A DNA stretch of 64,000 bases from assembly GCA_002284855.1 (NCBI GenBank), contig CP015603.1:248001-312000 (forward strand), written 5' to 3'. A program made the translations under genes and the position numbers. The stretch comes from Actinobacteria bacterium IMCC25003. GTDB lineage: Bacteria > Actinomycetota > Actinomycetes > Nanopelagicales > Nanopelagicaceae. Positions 62,290 through 64,000 of the stretch are shown piece after piece. Position 1 is the stretch's first letter, and each line of letters opens with the position of its first letter. Below the pieces are notes generated by a model. The model was not told the origin of the DNA. It made no database searches and was given only the letters and a program-made list of their open reading frames with translations.

Positions 62290-63561
62290 ATGGGTCTCAT
62301 TGTTCAGAAGTTTGGTGGTTCCTCAGTAGCTGATGCCGAGGGGCTCAAGCGCGTTGCTGCACGCATCGTTGCAACCAAGAAGGCCGGCAATCAGGTGGTC
62401 GTCGTGGTCAGCGCCATGGGCGATACCACAGATGAATTGATCGATCTCGCCAATCAAGTCAGCCCAATCCCACCAGGGCGCGAACTCGATATGTTGTTAA
62501 CAGCGGGCGAGCGAATTTCTATGGCTCTGCTGGCAATGGCAATTAACAATCTTGGATTCGAAGCACTTTCATTTACCGGTTCACAAGCTGGAGTTATTAC
62601 AGATTCAGTTCACGGAAAAGCACGCATCATCGATGTGACACCTGGTCGAATTCGCGAAGCGATTGATGCAGGATCTATTGCTATCGTTGCTGGCTTCCAA
62701 GGAATTTCGCAAGATACCAATGACATCACAACTCTTGGTCGCGGTGGTTCCGATACAACTGCAGTGGCGCTTGCCGCTGCACTCGATGCCGATGTCTGTG
62801 AAATCTATACAGACGTCGATGGAATCTTCTCTGCAGATCCACGCGCAATTCCTGCAGCGCGCAAGTTAAAGACAGTTACATATGAAGAGATGCTTGAACT
62901 CGCAGCAGCAGGTGCAAAGGTTCTTCACTTACGTTGCGTTGAATATGCGCGTCGATTCAATTTACCAATCCACGTACGTTCATCTTTTTCACCACTAGAA
63001 GGAACATGGGTAGTTGAGAACCACCCAGAAGGAGGCACCATGGAGCAAGCAATCATCGCCGGAGTCGCACACGATAAGTCAGAGGCGAAGGTGACAATCG
63101 TTGGTGTACCTGACCGCACGGGCGTTGCAGCGCGCATCTTCCAAGCGCTTGCCGATAACGATCTCAACATCGACATGATTGTGCAGAACGTATCTGCAGC
63201 AGCAACTGGCCTCACCGATATCTCATTTACATTGCCAAAGGCAGATGGCGCAGAAGCGACAACTGTTCTGAAGAAGATTCAAGGTGAAGTTGGTTTCTCA
63301 TCACTTCAGTACGACGACACCATCGGAAAGCTCTCACTCGTCGGCGCAGGGATGCGTTCGCACCCAGGTGTAACAGCAACGTTCTTTGCAGCGATGGCTG
63401 AAGCAGGAGTGAATATTGAGATGATTTCAACGTCTGAAATCCGTATTTCCATCATCGTTCGCGAAGATGACCTTGAGCGCGCCGCGCGTGCAGCACACAC
63501 CGCATTTGGCCTTGATTCAGATCAGAACGAGGCGGTTGTATATGGAGGAACAGGTCGATGA
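62290..63561 (+). CDS. lysC: Aspartokinase (alpha subunit)
   Basis: First enzyme of the aspartate pathway (lysine, threonine, methionine), 423 residues. The kinase domain has [37 protein letters not shown] and [13 protein letters not shown]. Two ACT domains follow (~265-420: [20 protein letters not shown] and [22 protein letters not shown]) for feedback inhibition. The 90-base upstream gap has an AT-rich stretch (TATATTAGGATAATTCGATAAT) likely to hold the promoter. It overlaps asd by four bases. Confidence 0.96.
   Translation: MGLIVQKFGGSSVADAEGLKRVAARIVATKKAGNQVVVVVSAMGDTTDELIDLANQVSPIPPGRELDMLLTAGERISMALLAMAINNLGFEALSFTGSQAGVITDSVHGKARIIDVTPGRIREAIDAGSIAIVAGFQGISQDTNDITTLGRGGSDTTAVALAAALDADVCEIYTDVDGIFSADPRAIPAARKLKTVTYEEMLELAAAGAKVLHLRCVEYARRFNLPIHVRSSFSPLEGTWVVENHPEGGTMEQAIIAGVAHDKSEAKVTIVGVPDRTGVAARIFQALADNDLNIDMIVQNVSAAATGLTDISFTLPKADGAEATTVLKKIQGEVGFSSLQYDDTIGKLSLVGAGMRSHPGVTATFFAAMAEAGVNIEMISTSEIRISIIVREDDLERAARAAHTAFGLDSDQNEAVVYGGTGR
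63029..63035 (+). promoter_or_regulatory. Internal ribosome-binding site for the lysC beta start
   Basis: AAGGAGG, the strongest Shine-Dalgarno match I noticed in the window, lies inside lysC, 4 bases before the in-frame ATG at 63040. Confidence 0.7.
63040..63561 (+). CDS. Aspartokinase beta subunit (internal in-frame start)
   Basis: An in-frame ATG ([20 protein letters not shown]) preceded by a consensus AAGGAGG would yield a 173-residue protein holding both ACT domains. Corynebacterium and Bacillus aspartokinases of the alpha2-beta2 type make their regulatory beta subunit exactly this way, from the same position and with nearly the same size. Production here is inferred from the site, not demonstrated. 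Confidence 0.65.
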   Translation: MEQAIIAGVAHDKSEAKVTIVGVPDRTGVAARIFQALADNDLNIDMIVQNVSAAATGLTDISFTLPKADGAEATTVLKKIQGEVGFSSLQYDDTIGKLSLVGAGMRSHPGVTATFFAAMAEAGVNIEMISTSEIRISIIVREDDLERAARAAHTAFGLDSDQNEAVVYGGTGR

Positions 63562-64000
63562 CAAAGAAGACAAAGAAGTTACCTTCACTTGCAGTCGTTG
63601 GCGCAACTGGAGCTGTCGGTACCGTCATGCTCGACATCCTCTCAAAGCGTAAAAATGTCTATGGCGAAATTCGTTTGATCGCATCTGCTCGCAGCGCGGG
63701 TAAGAAGTTGATGTGTCGCGGCGAAGAACTCACTGTTGTCGCACTTTCACCTGAAGCATTTGATGGCATCGATATCGCAATGTTCGACGTCCCAGATGAA
63801 ATTTCAGCAGAGTGGGCGCCAATCGCGGCAAAGCGTGGCGCTGTTGTCGTCGATAACTCCGGTGCATTCCGTATGGACAAGAAGGTCCCGCTGGTTGTTC
63901 CTGAAGTAAATCCAAAGGACATCAAGAAGCGTCCAAAGGGAATTATTTCTAATCCAAACTGCACAACACTTTCAATGATTGTTGCAATGGGTGCACTAGA
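63558..64000 (+). CDS. asd: Aspartate-semialdehyde dehydrogenase, partial
   Basis: Next step after aspartokinase: reduction of aspartyl phosphate to the semialdehyde. The first ~148 residues are visible and run off the right edge. [18 protein letters not shown] is the NADP-binding motif, [11 protein letters not shown] the phosphate-binding segment, and [13 protein letters not shown] contains the catalytic cysteine. The ATG overlaps the lysC stop (ATGA). A short Lys/Thr-rich extension (MTKKTKKLP) precedes the Rossmann fold. Confidence 0.95.
   Translation, partial: MTKKTKKLPSLAVVGATGAVGTVMLDILSKRKNVYGEIRLIASARSAGKKLMCRGEELTVVALSPEAFDGIDIAMFDVPDEISAEWAPIAAKRGAVVVDNSGAFRMDKKVPLVVPEVNPKDIKKRPKGIISNPNCTTLSMIVAMGAL

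Overview
The window is a gene-dense, mid-GC (about half G+C by eye) bacterial chromosome segment. It has actinobacterial hallmarks: a PknB-type kinase with the start of a PASTA domain next to a PstP-type phosphatase, a mycobacterial-type Sdh1 succinate dehydrogenase, GuaB1, a PutA fusion, a tadA-associated protein gene, lysC-asd, and an SRP RNA next to dnaX-recR. Very short intergenic gaps, many 1-4 base start/stop overlaps and many apparently leaderless genes suggest a small streamlined genome. A freshwater planktonic actinobacterium (Nanopelagicales/acI, Planktophila-like) is my best inference, made from style and gene content and not from a database match.

Layout. 1-5.6 kb: signalling pair, glycerophosphodiesterase, pheA-serS-HAD operon and tRNA-Ser(UGA). 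5.7-11.7 kb: sdhCAB, a small membrane protein, a two-subunit fluoride channel pair and a convergent aminopeptidase P. 11.7-15.07 kb: putA. 15.07-29.75 kb: an accessory island bounded on the left by a half copy of tRNA-Ser(GCU) and on the right by the intact gene. It carries DhaK/DhaL, a complete sugar ABC transporter with two permeases, an M42 peptidase, an FGGY kinase, a zinc alcohol dehydrogenase, a DhnA/LsrF-type aldolase, a hydroxyisobutyrate-dehydrogenase-like enzyme, a BtpA/SgcQ protein, a DeoR regulator and an LsrG-like monooxygenase-fold protein. 29.8-44.4 kb: ferredoxin-NADP reductase, a secreted 5'-nucleotidase, GuaB1, tRNA-Arg, a lipoprotein plus divergent FtsH-like protease, a ROK kinase, a secreted Rieske protein, a PhoX-like phosphatase behind a candidate PHO box, a class III aminotransferase and a glycosyltransferase. 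44.4-57.8 kb: two DedA proteins, nitroreductase, kynA-kynU, an ABC-F ATPase, a DMT transporter, malic enzyme, upp, tadA and its partner, a KimA-like transporter fused to an OB-fold, and a succinate-semialdehyde dehydrogenase. 57.9-59.5 kb: a small island of unknown genes between two copies of tRNA-Ser(GGA). 59.6-64 kb: SRP RNA, dnaX, recR, ask and partial asd.

How the parts may work together. The 15-29 kb island looks like a self-contained import-and-degrade unit for an unidentified sugar or polyol. It has two divergent transcription units at 17.35-17.52 kb, a second operon on the minus strand, a DeoR repressor and similar AT-rich candidate operator sequences at both control regions. Its composition mixes the E. 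coli lsr gene set (binding protein, ATPase, two permeases, kinase, LsrF-like and LsrG-like proteins) with the uncharacterised sgc set (M42 SgcX, BtpA SgcQ, DeoR SgcR) and adds a split dihydroxyacetone-type kinase. This is the best candidate in the window for an undescribed system. Phosphate scavenging (glycerophosphodiesterase, 5'-nucleotidase, PhoX-like protein) and amino-acid catabolism (PutA, kynA-kynU, aminopeptidase P) recur in the backbone.
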